Notes: generated by a model from the sequence alone, not told the origin. A stretch of DNA of 64,000 nucleotides from Paenibacillus sp. 1_12 (GCF_900114475.1 NZ_FOTE01000001.1:561306-625305), one strand, 5' to 3'; positions 35,017 to 44,047 are shown, counted from the first letter of the stretch. Numbers and translations are program-made.

Positions 35017-36150
35017 ATGGCCATCACCAACACGAAGATAAAAATTGTATTTACCATCATTCTGCTAGCCGTGATGCTGGCGGCGCCGATGTTTTTATCA
35101 GAGTTCAGACTCTCTCTCTTGGGCAAATTTCTGTGCTATGCCATAATCGCCATGGGTCTTGATCTGATTTGGGGCTATACGGGGATTCTCAGCTTGGGGC
35201 ATGGTGTTTATTTTGGTCTTGGAGCTTATTGTATGGCGATGCATTTGAAGCTGGTTGCTTCGCATGGAGAGCTTCCAGATTTCATGTCGTGGAGCGGAGT
35301 CGACAAGCTTCCTTGGTTCTGGGCACCCTTCCAATCAGCTGGGTTCACGCTATTACTTGCGATTTTGGTTCCTGTTGCTGTTGCATTTGTTCTCGGGTAC
35401 TTGACCTTCCGGAATCGAATTAAAGGCTCTTTTTTCGCTATACTCTCACAAGCTCTTGTCATTATTACCGTAACGCTGTTTGTCGGACAACAGGGCTATA
35501 CGGGTGGAACGAACGGCTTAACGAATTTTGAAACCTTCCTCGGTATGAATGTCGGGGAGCAATCGACGAAATTGACTTTTTACTACATTACCGCCTTTGC
35601 TGTCATCGGTACTCTCATGTTGTGTCAATGGATGGTTTCCAGCCGGCTTGGCAAAATTCTCGTCGCCATTCGTGATGCTGAAAACCGTGTACGCTTTATC
35701 GGGTACAATCCAGTAACGTACAAAGTGTTTATTTACTGCTTTTCTGCTGCTCTTTCGGGATTAGCGGGCATTCTGTTTGTTTTACAGGAAGGCATCGTCT
35801 CACCTGCCCAAATGGGCATCGTTCCATCGATTGAAATGGTACTATGGGTAGCTATCGGAGGACGTGGAACGGTATACGGGGCTGTCATTGGAGCCGTTAT
35901 TACCAACTCAGCGAAAACCTCTTTCAGCGAGGCGTATCCAGAGTGGTGGCCGATTTTTCTCGGTGCAATGTTTATGATCGCCGTACTTTTTTTCCCAAAA
36001 GGGCTTGTAGGTACCCTTCAAGAATATTGTGCAAAATGGGGCTTGTATCCTTTTAAAAAATCGAATCTGCTGAAAACAACTTCGTCCTTGACGCCATATA
36101 CGGAGCTGCCAAAAGATAACGAGCCCACCCCCGCTCATATAACCAAGTAA
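35017..36150 (+). CDS. urtC: Urea ABC transporter permease UrtC
   Basis: 377-residue LivM-type permease with about ten helices. YAIIAMGLDLIWGYTGILSLGHGVYFGLGAYCM is the family signature; FVGQQGYTGGTNGLTNF and the coupling loop AIRDAENRVRFIGYNP follow. C-terminal cytoplasmic tail of about 45 residues. Ribosome site AGGAG is part of repeat array C. Confidence 0.94.
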   Translation: MAITNTKIKIVFTIILLAVMLAAPMFLSEFRLSLLGKFLCYAIIAMGLDLIWGYTGILSLGHGVYFGLGAYCMAMHLKLVASHGELPDFMSWSGVDKLPWFWAPFQSAGFTLLLAILVPVAVAFVLGYLTFRNRIKGSFFAILSQALVIITVTLFVGQQGYTGGTNGLTNFETFLGMNVGEQSTKLTFYYITAFAVIGTLMLCQWMVSSRLGKILVAIRDAENRVRFIGYNPVTYKVFIYCFSAALSGLAGILFVLQEGIVSPAQMGIVPSIEMVLWVAIGGRGTVYGAVIGAVITNSAKTSFSEAYPEWWPIFLGAMFMIAVLFFPKGLVGTLQEYCAKWGLYPFKKSNLLKTTSSLTPYTELPKDNEPTPAHITK

Positions 36151-36185
36151 TTTTATATTATTTCATCATTACAAGAACACTGGAT

Positions 36186-36248
36186 TGCAAAACTCAATAG
36201 ATGCTTACGAAGTACGTTTCCTACGAAAAATCTAAGGAGGTTGTTCCC
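36186..36248 (+). repeat. Palindromic SD-linked repeat D (one unit plus a half), before urtD
   Basis: A right half-arm (GCAAAACTCAATAG), the linker ATGCTTACGAAG at 36201, then a weaker hairpin CGTTTCCTACGAAAAA running into TCTAAGGAGG, the urtD ribosome site. The frame from this ATG is MLTKYVSYEKSKEVVP and continues in frame into urtD, which could therefore have a second, longer form. Confidence 0.75.
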
Positions 36249-37028
36249 ATGACGGAAACATCACCAAGAAAAGAAACAACAGGCGAATTGGTCCGCATTG
36301 AACAGTTAGAGGTAGATTTCGATGGCTTTAAAGCCATTCGTGGACTGGACTTCTCTCTCTCATCCGGCGAGCTGCGTTTCCTGATCGGACCCAACGGTGC
36401 CGGAAAAACGACATTGCTTGACGTTCTATGTGGCAAGGTGAAGCCTTCCAAAGGAAAAGTCATGTTTCGCAACCAAATTGATCTCACTAAACATCAGGAG
36501 CACCAGATCGCGCAGCTGGGAATCGGACGCAAATTTCAAGCTCCTTCCATCTTCATTACGTTGACGGTATTGGAAAACCTGCTGTTATCCATGCGGCAAA
36601 AACGCGGCCTGTTAAGCTCACTGATCGCCAAAACGACTGTCGAGCAGCGGGAGCGAATGAAATATTACCTGCATATGATCGGACTGGATAAGAAAGCGAA
36701 AGATAAAGCAGGCTCGCTCTCCCACGGTGAGAAGCAGTGGCTTGAGATCGGAATGCTGCTCATTCAGGAGCCCGAGCTGCTGCTGCTCGATGAGCCTGCG
36801 GCCGGAATGACGGATAGTGAAACCGAGAAGACCGGTGAACTGCTGCACAAGATCAGCGACCAGCAAACCATTATCGTGGTCGAGCACGACATGGACTTTG
36901 TCCGACAATTCGCCAAGACCGTAACCGTCATGCATGAAGGCTCTGTGCTGTGTGAAGGCACGATGCAGGAGGTTCAAAATGATGATAAGGTAGCCGAAGT
37001 TTATTTGGGAAGACGAGGTGAGCGATAA
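36249..37028 (+). CDS. urtD: Urea ABC transporter ATPase UrtD
   Basis: 259 residues, LivG-type ATPase. Walker A GPNGAGKTT near 49, signature LSHGEKQWLEIG (the LSHGE variant typical of UrtD), Walker B LLLLDEPAAGM, and switch His in VVEHDMDFVRQ. ATG at 36249 with AGGAGG 8 nt upstream; an in-frame ATG at 36201 belongs to repeat D. Stop overlaps the urtE start (TAATG). Confidence 0.95.
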   Translation: MTETSPRKETTGELVRIEQLEVDFDGFKAIRGLDFSLSSGELRFLIGPNGAGKTTLLDVLCGKVKPSKGKVMFRNQIDLTKHQEHQIAQLGIGRKFQAPSIFITLTVLENLLLSMRQKRGLLSSLIAKTTVEQRERMKYYLHMIGLDKKAKDKAGSLSHGEKQWLEIGMLLIQEPELLLLDEPAAGMTDSETEKTGELLHKISDQQTIIVVEHDMDFVRQFAKTVTVMHEGSVLCEGTMQEVQNDDKVAEVYLGRRGER

Positions 37029-37723
37029 TGTTGAACATACATGAACTGGAGGCGGGTTACGGGGAAAGCATGATTCTGCGAAACATTACGATGAAGGTAG
37101 AACCCGGGCAAGTTATTTGCCTGATGGGTCGTAATGGTGTTGGCAAGACAACATTAATGAAGACGATTATGGGCCTTATTAAACCTAAAAAGGGATCGAT
37201 CCAGTATGGCTCCAAGGATATTACGCAAGCCCCGCCGGATCGACGCGCCAAAAGCGGTATCGGCTACGTCCCTCAAGGACGTGATATTTTTCCGCAGCTG
37301 ACCGTTGAGGAGAACCTGATGCTCGGGCTGGAAGCAAGTCGTATACGCAAGGGCAAAGTTCCTGACCATGTATATGAGATGTTCCCCGTACTCAAAGAAA
37401 TGATACGCCGCAAAGGCGGCGACCTGAGTGGAGGACAGCAGCAGCAGCTATCCATAGCCCGCTCCTTAGTCTCCGAACCAGAGCTGCTGCTGCTCGACGA
37501 GCCGATGGAGGGTATTCAGCCTTCGATCGTTATGGAAATTGAGCACGTTATCGAAACGATCAAAACCAGCAAACAAATGTCGGTGCTTCTCGTCGAACAA
37601 AGCCTCACCTTCGCCACGAGTATTGCTGATTATTACTACGTCCTGGATAAAGGTGTTATTGTCGCGGAAGGAAACTCCTCCACACTCAGTGAAGAGCAAG
37701 TAAAGAAACACCTTGCCGTCTAA
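37028..37723 (+). CDS. urtE: Urea ABC transporter ATPase UrtE
   Basis: 231-residue LivF-type ATPase. Walker A GRNGVGKTT near 34, YVPQGRDIFPQLTVEENL, signature LSGGQQQQLSIARSL, Walker B LLLLDEPMEGIQP. Last gene of the urt operon. Confidence 0.95.
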   Translation: MLNIHELEAGYGESMILRNITMKVEPGQVICLMGRNGVGKTTLMKTIMGLIKPKKGSIQYGSKDITQAPPDRRAKSGIGYVPQGRDIFPQLTVEENLMLGLEASRIRKGKVPDHVYEMFPVLKEMIRRKGGDLSGGQQQQLSIARSLVSEPELLLLDEPMEGIQPSIVMEIEHVIETIKTSKQMSVLLVEQSLTFATSIADYYYVLDKGVIVAEGNSSTLSEEQVKKHLAV

Positions 37724-37743
37724 CCCACTTAAAAAAAAAAATT

Positions 37744-37790
37744 GCAGCAGCCGCGGTGAATGCGAGCTGTTTTTCTTTTGCCTTTGAGTC
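37744..37790 (+). terminator. Terminator of the urt operon
   Basis: Imperfect stem CAGC...CGC with GCG...GCTG, followed by TTTTTCTTTT. Confidence 0.6.
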
Positions 37791-37899
37791 TTGCATACAG
37801 ACGAATTTTCCATTGATAGTGCGCAGTGTTATAATAGTAACCGATAGTAGATTCTGGAGACCGATTCTACTTGTCATGAAGGTATGGCTTCACTAAAAA

Positions 37900-37917
37900 C
37901 AACACCTGCAGGTGTTG
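37900..37917. promoter_or_regulatory. Perfect 18 bp palindrome upstream of the aldo/keto reductase
   Basis: CAACACCTGCAGGTGTTG, 48 bp before the start codon and about 65 bp after a TATAAT (near 37831). Suited to a dimeric regulator that is not encoded next door. Confidence 0.55.
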
Positions 37918-37964
37918 AGGAAGCAAATCTTTCTTAAATAAAACTCTTGAGAGGAATGAATAGA

Positions 37965-38792
37965 ATGACTGTACACAATACCGACAGCGTAGAGTTACAT
38001 AATGGAGTCAAAATGCCGATTTTAGGCTTGGGCGTTTGGAAAACCAAGGATGGCGAAGAGGTCATTAATGTCGTTAAGTCCTCTATTCAAGCAGGTTATC
38101 GCAGCATTGATACAGCAGCCGCATATGGAAATGAGGATGGCGTTGGTATCGGTATCAAGGAAAGCGGAATCGCACGTGAAGAGCTGTTCATTACCACTAA
38201 AGTTTGGAATTCATCACAAGGTTACGATTCAACTCTACGAGCATTTGATGAAAGCCGCAAAAAGCTCGGTTTGGATGTTATCGATCTATATCTGGTCCAT
38301 TGGCCGGTAATTGGCAAATATAAAGACACTTGGCGCGCCTTGGAGAAGCTCTATAGAGATGGAGCTGTTAGAGCCATTGGCGTCAGCAATTTCCAGGTGC
38401 ATCATTTGGAGGATGTTATTAGTGGGAGCGAGATTGTACCCATGGTCAACCAAATTGAACTGCATCCCCGCCTGACTCAGCTGGATGTTCGCAGCATCTG
38501 CCAAGCTCATAAGATTCAGGTTGAAGCCTGGAGCCCGTTGATGCAAGGTAATCTGGATGTTCCTATGATTGCGAAGCTTGCTGAAAAGTACAACAAATCG
38601 GCTGCACAGCTTATACTACGTTGGGGAATACAGCATGGCATTGTGGTCATTCCAAAATCCGTCAATCCCAAACGCATTCAGGAAAATGCCGCTATTTTCG
38701 ATTTCACTATATCAGCCGAGGACTCTGCTCTATTGGATGCCTTGAACGAGAACCATCGATTTGGACCTGACCCAGATAATTTTGACTTCTAA
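37965..38792 (+). CDS. Aldo/keto reductase
   Basis: 275-residue NADPH-dependent reductase of AKR family 5-like enzymes. Catalytic tetrad: Asp and Tyr in DTAAAYGNEDGVG, Lys in TTKVWNSS, His in LVHWP. PKSVNPKRIQENAAIFDF is the cofactor phosphate site. The ATG at 37965 has AGAGGA 9 nt upstream. Likely detoxifies aldehydes such as methylglyoxal; substrate unproven. Confidence 0.92.
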   Translation: MTVHNTDSVELHNGVKMPILGLGVWKTKDGEEVINVVKSSIQAGYRSIDTAAAYGNEDGVGIGIKESGIAREELFITTKVWNSSQGYDSTLRAFDESRKKLGLDVIDLYLVHWPVIGKYKDTWRALEKLYRDGAVRAIGVSNFQVHHLEDVISGSEIVPMVNQIELHPRLTQLDVRSICQAHKIQVEAWSPLMQGNLDVPMIAKLAEKYNKSAAQLILRWGIQHGIVVIPKSVNPKRIQENAAIFDFTISAEDSALLDALNENHRFGPDPDNFDF

Positions 38793-38804
38793 AGGATACA
38801 AGCA

Positions 38805-38848
38805 AGAGCCGGCATTCACCTTCGTACAGAGGTGAACGTCGGCTCTTC
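38805..38848 (+). terminator. Stem-loop after the aldo/keto reductase
   Basis: AAGAGCCGGCATTCACCT pairs with AGGTGAACGTCGGCTCTT. No T tail, but a second stem AACCTGC...GCAGGTT follows at about 38869-38892 with TTTTTTT soon after. Confidence 0.65.
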
Positions 38849-38995
38849 GTCTGTTGCAGCAGTCGTACAACCTGCCTTGTACAAGCAGGTTGAATAAAAC
38901 AAAGTTTTTTTCGTCAATCGGTGCTAATTGTCCAAGCATTACTAATACTTATTAATATAGAAGAGGCACGAGCCTATGAAGGAGGAATTGCGTTA

Positions 38996-39448
38996 ATGAT
39001 TAACTATCCTTATCGAAGCGGCACAACACCGTACACCGGTTATCCAGGATATGTTCAAGTTCCTATGGGGACACAACAAAACCCAATGAGCCAATACCCA
39101 CCTGCTGGACCCAGTGGTTCTTTCATCCCCGGACCGCCACCCGGATCAGCGCAAGGGTCACAAGCGACACCTGGTCTGCTGCCTCTTGAACAATCCTTCA
39201 TCGAGAATATTTTACGCTTAAACCTTGGCAAGACAGCCACACTCTACATGACATACGAGAACAACAGTGAATGGAATGCCAAAATATTCAAAGGCAGATT
39301 GGAAGCAGCAGGGCGAGATCATATCATCATTAGTGACCCCAAAACAGGAATGCGTTATTTGCTATTGATGGTCAATCTGGACTACATCACGTTCGACGAG
39401 GAATTGAAATATACGTATCCTTACGGGAACCCTTTGCCAGCAAGATAA
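38996..39448 (+). CDS. gerQ: Spore coat protein GerQ
   Basis: 150 residues. The first 65 are rich in Pro, Gly, Tyr and Gln (YPYRSGTTPYTGYPGYVQVP), the second half is the conserved GerQ domain (LLPLEQSFIENILRLNLGKTATLYMTYENN; GRDHIIISDPKTGMRYLLLMVNLDYITFDEE). In Bacillus it is cross-linked into the coat and needed for the hydrolase CwlJ during germination. AAGGAGG 10 nt before ATG. Probably under a late sporulation sigma factor. It indicates an endospore former. Confidence 0.93.
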   Translation: MINYPYRSGTTPYTGYPGYVQVPMGTQQNPMSQYPPAGPSGSFIPGPPPGSAQGSQATPGLLPLEQSFIENILRLNLGKTATLYMTYENNSEWNAKIFKGRLEAAGRDHIIISDPKTGMRYLLLMVNLDYITFDEELKYTYPYGNPLPAR

Positions 39449-39485
39449 TGATGTAAGAATTGGAAATGCCGCTCGTATTCCGATC

Positions 39486-39527
39486 AAAGGCTTTGTCCCG
39501 ATATTCTCTTGGGATAAAGCCTTTTTG
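39486..39527 (+). terminator. Terminator of gerQ
   Basis: AAAGGCTTTGTCCC pairs with GGGATAAAGCCTTT and ends in TTTTT. Confidence 0.9.
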
Positions 39528-39544
39528 CATCGAAAGTAAAGTTA

Positions 39545-39592
39545 GAAAAAAGAACCTTCCATTCCACTTTAATAGTGAATTAGAAGGTTCTT
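39545..39592 (-). terminator. Terminator of the TPR-like gene
   Basis: Minus strand AGAACCTTC ... GAAGGTTCT followed by TTTTTC. Confidence 0.85.
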
Positions 39593-39654
39593 TGGCATTA
39601 TGCTTATCGTTTGAATCCGTCAGGTTTACCATCTAGGGCAATCCAATAGATGAT

Positions 39655-40830
39655 TTATCCAAGCTGACTTTCGCGCAGCTTCCTGGCTATCTCGATATTA
39701 TCATAATAATCGCGGCTTGCACTGAGAATCCAATTGCGATGCAGCACTGCCGTTTCATCTTTTTCGATCTCGCCATATGGCCATGCATTCATGACACCCA
39801 TAGCGTAGTCCTTCATGAGCATAAGCAGCGCCAAGCTCCATTGACGGGTCCCGCGGATACCTGGAACGAGTGGATAGTATTGGTCGTAAGCCGCTCGAAT
39901 CAGTGCATGTACAACCTCCTGAAGCACACTAGGAACGTCCGCTTGCTCAAGCTTCTCGGCAAGTTCAGCCGGAAGATCCGGTTCATCTGTAGAGGCATGC
40001 TGTTCATATTCCTCTTCCGTTACAACCCCCTGCTGCTTCGCTATCCAAAGCTTCATCCGATCCAGCACAGGCTTGTAGGCAGTTGGAACGGATACCGTTA
40101 ATTCAGGTACAGGATTGTCCAGATTAATGACGAAGGACTCCTCCATCTTATGAATGCGGGCATTGCCGCGAACTCCGAGCCAGCGAAGTGCAAGCAGCGC
40201 GTGGGTTCTCGTCTTACCGTCTACTTCTTCATTGCGGCATACTCTGCGCAGCAGCTTTTCACTACGTACATCCGGCATCATACAGAGCATTCTTACAGCG
40301 GAAAGCACCGACTCAGGGTCCTCCAGCCAGGCTTGAATTACACCGTATACCGTATCAATTGGCTCTGACATCAACCAGTCCAGCTCAATCTTGCGATCCG
40401 CAAACTCTTCCAAACTAAGCACGCCTTGTTCCTTTAATACCTCTTCCCCATGGCGTGTTACCAAATCAGCGTAATTGAGGTCCAAATCCTCTGCCATTTG
40501 TGTAAAAGCTTCGCGCTCTTGGGCGTTGACTCCAAATCTTATCGACATTGCACGTACCCACTCCGACATCGCCAAAGGGCTTTGCTGATACATCATCAAA
40601 GCAAAGGTCACCATATCCTTGTCATAAGGCAGTGGATGCCGGGCAAATCGGGCCAAAATGGTTTGAGCATCATTTTCCCGACGCATTAAGCTAAGTGAAA
40701 GCACAAGTCCGTTCCAAGCGTTTCCATTGTTAGGATCTTCAAGAATGGCACGATAAAAACAGAACGCAGAAGCACCATAGGACTCTGCTTGTAAATAGTG
40801 ACGTCCCAAGCCGTTAACATCTTGACTCAT
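39655..40830 (-). CDS. TPR-like protein of unknown function
   Basis: 391 residues, soluble and mostly helical. The N-terminus GRHYLQAESYGASAFCFYRAILEDPNNGNAWNGLVLSL fits a tetratricopeptide repeat, and the rest (for example RTHALLALRWLGVRGNARIH) suggests HEAT-like or TPR-like helical pairs. An acidic stretch near 270-295 may be a linker. No enzyme motif. Likely a scaffold; partner unknown. Monocistronic. Confidence 0.75.
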   Translation of the reverse strand: MSQDVNGLGRHYLQAESYGASAFCFYRAILEDPNNGNAWNGLVLSLSLMRRENDAQTILARFARHPLPYDKDMVTFALMMYQQSPLAMSEWVRAMSIRFGVNAQEREAFTQMAEDLDLNYADLVTRHGEEVLKEQGVLSLEEFADRKIELDWLMSEPIDTVYGVIQAWLEDPESVLSAVRMLCMMPDVRSEKLLRRVCRNEEVDGKTRTHALLALRWLGVRGNARIHKMEESFVINLDNPVPELTVSVPTAYKPVLDRMKLWIAKQQGVVTEEEYEQHASTDEPDLPAELAEKLEQADVPSVLQEVVHALIRAAYDQYYPLVPGIRGTRQWSLALLMLMKDYAMGVMNAWPYGEIEKDETAVLHRNWILSASRDYYDNIEIARKLRESQLG

Positions 40831-40958
40831 TGTAAGTTCAACCCCCGTGTCATGTTACCAACAAGTATACAATACTCGCCAGATCAATCAAAATCTTTTA
40901 TTTGGTGTCCAACAAGATATTCGGCATTAATTGACATATTTCCTGCTTAGCTTTTATT

Positions 40959-42191
40959 TCACGTATTCTCCAGTTTGGCTGATTTACCAGTTCGCTTCAT
41001 ATACAGCAGCATCAGAATAGCGCTCCATATGAATGCGGCGATGATAAGGATAAAAGGCAGTCTGGGATCAATCGAATAGGTCCATCCTCCAATCAAGCCT
41101 GCCGGAGAAATAAAAATGAGAATCAATACGGATAAAATTGAAAAAATACTTGCACGCTTTTCATCGTCAATGGCATTCTGCACGGCAGCTTCCAGGTTCG
41201 GATACACAATAATACTGCCTGCTGCCGTGAGCACTGTGCTTAACAGGATTGGCATGATTGCGCCTGGCGGTGTCACAATCTGAATGATATAGGCGGCCGT
41301 ACAAATCAGCAAACCGACCAACATATATGAATTCATTCGATCCCGGTTCAATCTGGGTATATACAAGAACAGCAGCAGTAAAGTAGCTACGGACGTCACA
41401 GCCGGCAGCCAGGCGATCCATACTGCATCGAATTGCAGCGATTGCACCAAATAAATCGACAAATACGTATTGCGCATCGTCAGCTGAAATTGGTACAGCA
41501 CATAAATACCGAACACAAGCAGCAAAGCCTTGTTCCCGACGATCGTTTTTAGCACCCCTATGTACTCCTGTAAAAGCGATCTCCACTCAAAGGAGGCGTT
41601 CTCCTTCATTTTCCTGATTCCGATTTCAGTCTCATAGGTCGCAAAATGGCGACAAATAAACATGGCAGTCATGCTGAGAAAGGCTAATCCATACATCATT
41701 CGTTCGGCTGGGATCAGCGTGTAACGCTCTACCAGAAGTCCTCCCAGCGGTGCGAGCAGCCCGCTTGCCACACTGATAAATTGCAGTGTCGAGAAGATAT
41801 AAGCACGGTCCTTAGGATGGGTGTCTTCAACGAGCAGACAGTACCATGCGGTGTTGGGCACCTTTTGAAAGCTGTTGAGCGCTGCCGCAATTACGAAAAA
41901 CCAAACATTGTCTGCGGTCATCCACAGCAGCGTGGCTAGACTCCAACTAATCAGATCATAAATTAATAGCGCCCTCTTGCGCCCCATTCGATCCGTCAAA
42001 TAACCGCTGATTAAGGAAGTGAATATTTGCAGCACCAGCCCCAGTGACGTCACCAGCCCGATCTCGGTCTCCGTGATGCCAAGCTCCAGCATGAATATGG
42101 ATGCATAAGTGAGATATAGGCTATAGGGGATAATGAACATCGGCTCATAAATCAAACACCCGCGGGCGTTCCCTTGCAGCTTATTGAACAA
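40959..42191 (-). CDS. MFS transporter
   Basis: 410 residues with 12 predicted helices. Loop 2-3 reads GYLTDRMGRKRAL, the MFS signature. TTG start with AGAGG upstream. The central loop holds EIGIRKMKENASFEWRSLL. Substrate unknown; no regulator is adjacent. Confidence 0.88.
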   Translation of the reverse strand: MFNKLQGNARGCLIYEPMFIIPYSLYLTYASIFMLELGITETEIGLVTSLGLVLQIFTSLISGYLTDRMGRKRALLIYDLISWSLATLLWMTADNVWFFVIAAALNSFQKVPNTAWYCLLVEDTHPKDRAYIFSTLQFISVASGLLAPLGGLLVERYTLIPAERMMYGLAFLSMTAMFICRHFATYETEIGIRKMKENASFEWRSLLQEYIGVLKTIVGNKALLLVFGIYVLYQFQLTMRNTYLSIYLVQSLQFDAVWIAWLPAVTSVATLLLLFLYIPRLNRDRMNSYMLVGLLICTAAYIIQIVTPPGAIMPILLSTVLTAAGSIIVYPNLEAAVQNAIDDEKRASIFSILSVLILIFISPAGLIGGWTYSIDPRLPFILIIAAFIWSAILMLLYMKRTGKSAKLENT

Positions 42192-42332
42192 CGCACTCGC
42201 CTCTTTTGAGTTCAGAATAAGAAAGCAACTGATCCATGCTTATAGAGTGAAGATCCTTTCGTGCTGCAGCGGATGCTTTTATTGAAATATTAAATGTTCA
42301 GCTTCACTGAAACTTATTATTCTGATATTAAC

Positions 42333-42360
42333 ACAAAAGACCCGCCTTTCGGCAGGTCTT
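42333..42360 (-). terminator. Terminator of the NlpC/P60 gene
   Basis: Minus strand AAGACCTGCC-GAAA-GGCGGGTCTT followed by TTGTG. Confidence 0.85.
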
Positions 42361-42390
42361 ATTAACAATTCGATATAATTGCAGCCTCTA

Positions 42391-43239
42391 CTATAGTCGT
42401 TTGGCACCTATGTATCTGGAACCCCAGTAACCGCTGCTCAAGCTGGCTACCGTGACACCACCATAGGTAGTGGCCGAGATAAATTGATCATTGCCCATAT
42501 AAATTCCCACATGAGAGGTTTTTCTGCCTTCAGCAAAAAATACCAGATCTCCTTCTTGAATATCCATTACCCGAGTACCCACCGAATTGTACATTTCTGC
42601 CGATGTTCTGGGTAAATAAACTCCACTTAACTGAAATATATAACCTACATAGCCTGAGCAATCAAATCCATTCGGCGAGCTTCCTCCCCATGCATAAGGA
42701 ACTCCCAAATAGTTAGAGGCGGCTTGCAGGATCGAGGACTTGGGTTTAGGTGCATACCAGGCCGGAGCATGATAAAGGCCATCCGCATCAATGATCGCGA
42801 CCTTGTTATCCGCATCCCACTGTATTTGATAACCAAAAGTTTCGGATACGAATCGGAGTGGCACGAACACCGTTTGCTGTGAAAACAGCGGTGGTGATTC
42901 CAACATAACGGTTTTTCCATTCACAAGCACTTGACGGTCTCCCGTTTGCAGCACGACCTTCTGCTGCTTGCTGCTCAGCGTAACCTGTATCGCTTGTTCA
43001 TTCTTGCTCCATTCCATCTGATATCCCAGCTGTTCGATCAACAGTCTTAAGGGCACCTGTAAATTACTGCTGCCATCGATGAAGGGCTTGGCGTCAGGAA
43101 AGGTCACCAGGTAATCGTTAATTTGTATTTTGACCTCATCAGACGCTGCTGCCTTAGCAACTCCTGCATGCATGACAGCCAACAAACCAAACGTAAAAAA
43201 AGCGAAAAACCAAATAAACTTCTTGTGTAATAAATTCAA
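42391..43239 (-). CDS. NlpC/P60 cell wall hydrolase with copper amine oxidase N-like domain
   Basis: 282 residues from the TTG at 43239 (AGGAGG 6 nt upstream). Signal peptide to about residue 30, two Cu_amine_oxidN1-type repeats (VPLRLLIEQLGYQMEWSK; VPLRFVSETFGYQIQWDA), then NlpC/P60: Cys near 193 in GFDCSGYVG, His near 242 in TSHVGIYMG. It cuts peptide stems of peptidoglycan. A c-di-AMP riboswitch in its leader sets expression, as known for such hydrolases in Bacillus. Confidence 0.92.
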   Translation of the reverse strand: MNLLHKKFIWFFAFFTFGLLAVMHAGVAKAAASDEVKIQINDYLVTFPDAKPFIDGSSNLQVPLRLLIEQLGYQMEWSKNEQAIQVTLSSKQQKVVLQTGDRQVLVNGKTVMLESPPLFSQQTVFVPLRFVSETFGYQIQWDADNKVAIIDADGLYHAPAWYAPKPKSSILQAASNYLGVPYAWGGSSPNGFDCSGYVGYIFQLSGVYLPRTSAEMYNSVGTRVMDIQEGDLVFFAEGRKTSHVGIYMGNDQFISATTYGGVTVASLSSGYWGSRYIGAKRL

Positions 43240-43253
43240 GTTGTTCCTCCTGC

Positions 43254-43375
43254 GGCCTTCGAGGTTAGTTGACGGATTCGGGAAGAGGTTTCTCCCTAGT
43301 TCGAGACAGACGAACATTCACCCCATGTGAAAGAATCCCCCGTACCAGTTCTTGTGATGAACTGGATTCGGCCTT
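43254..43375 (-). ncRNA. Cyclic di-AMP riboswitch (ydaO/yuaA class)
   Basis: The minus-strand leader contains the class's conserved blocks in order: GGCCGAATCC, a hairpin, TACGGGGGATTC, GGGGTGAAT, AGGGAGAAACCTCTTCCCG, AATCCGTCAACTAACCTCG and closing GGC. The ribosome site of the hydrolase follows 10 nt later. In Bacillus this class turns genes off when c-di-AMP is high. Confidence 0.9.
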
Positions 43376-43383
43376 TTTTTAAC

Positions 43384-43413
43384 AGAGTAGCACACCCCAT
43401 ACCCAAATTTCAA
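43384..43413 (-). promoter_or_regulatory. Promoter of the riboswitch-hydrolase transcript
   Basis: Minus strand TTGAAA (43408-43413), 18 bp spacer, TACTCT (43384-43389), just upstream of the aptamer. Confidence 0.6.
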
Positions 43414-43501
43414 ATTTTCTAAACGTCCAATCCGGTAATTATTCCAAATAATTACCAATTATTTTTAACTTTCGCCATATTTCCCCCAAATTATTGCAAA
43501 T

Positions 43502-44047
43502 TTAATGGCTGGGAAGTGAATAATTGATATCGTCCAAAACCTGTTGGGTCAGTGGAAAAACAAGCTGTTCCTCCTTAGCCAAATGGTCCTGTAAAATATG
43601 GCATGCTTGAACCAAATAGGCAGCGGCCTGCTTGAAGCTCATCGCCTCCGGATTTGCCTTCAGCAAATGAACCGACCTCAGGAAGGCTTGCATGTGCTCA
43701 TCAGCCAGCTCATGATCTTTCTCTAACGACCAGAAGGAAGGCAGTAAGGAGGGAGACATTTTACGTTCGATATATGAGGTCAGAAAAGGAAACAGTTCGA
43801 GCTCCTCCCAATTCGAATGCCGCTCAAGCTCTTCCCGGAACGCAAGCGCCCAGAGTCGTAAATTCAGCAGCGACTGCATCGCTCCCATGTGCTCGGGTGC
43901 GGATTCAACCTGCTTCGCTTGCTTTTCCATTTCCAGTAAAACCTGCTTGAGCTCACCATGCTCTTGCTTCAAGCGCTCCAACCCTTCCGATAAGGCTGTC
44001 ACTGGTGCCTTACTCATTTCAACTCTCGGCTTTTGATATAAGTTCAT
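43502..44047 (-). CDS. Hemerythrin-domain protein
   Basis: 181 residues, four-helix bundle. Histidine/carboxylate ligands are visible in LKQEHGELKQVL, ELERHSNWEELELFPFL, EKDHELADEHMQAFL and ILQDHLAKEEQLVFPL, the HHE pattern that binds a di-iron centre for oxygen, NO or redox sensing. The ribosome site AGGAGG is joined to repeat array E upstream. Confidence 0.9.
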   Translation of the reverse strand: MNLYQKPRVEMSKAPVTALSEGLERLKQEHGELKQVLLEMEKQAKQVESAPEHMGAMQSLLNLRLWALAFREELERHSNWEELELFPFLTSYIERKMSPSLLPSFWSLEKDHELADEHMQAFLRSVHLLKANPEAMSFKQAAAYLVQACHILQDHLAKEEQLVFPLTQQVLDDINYSLPSH

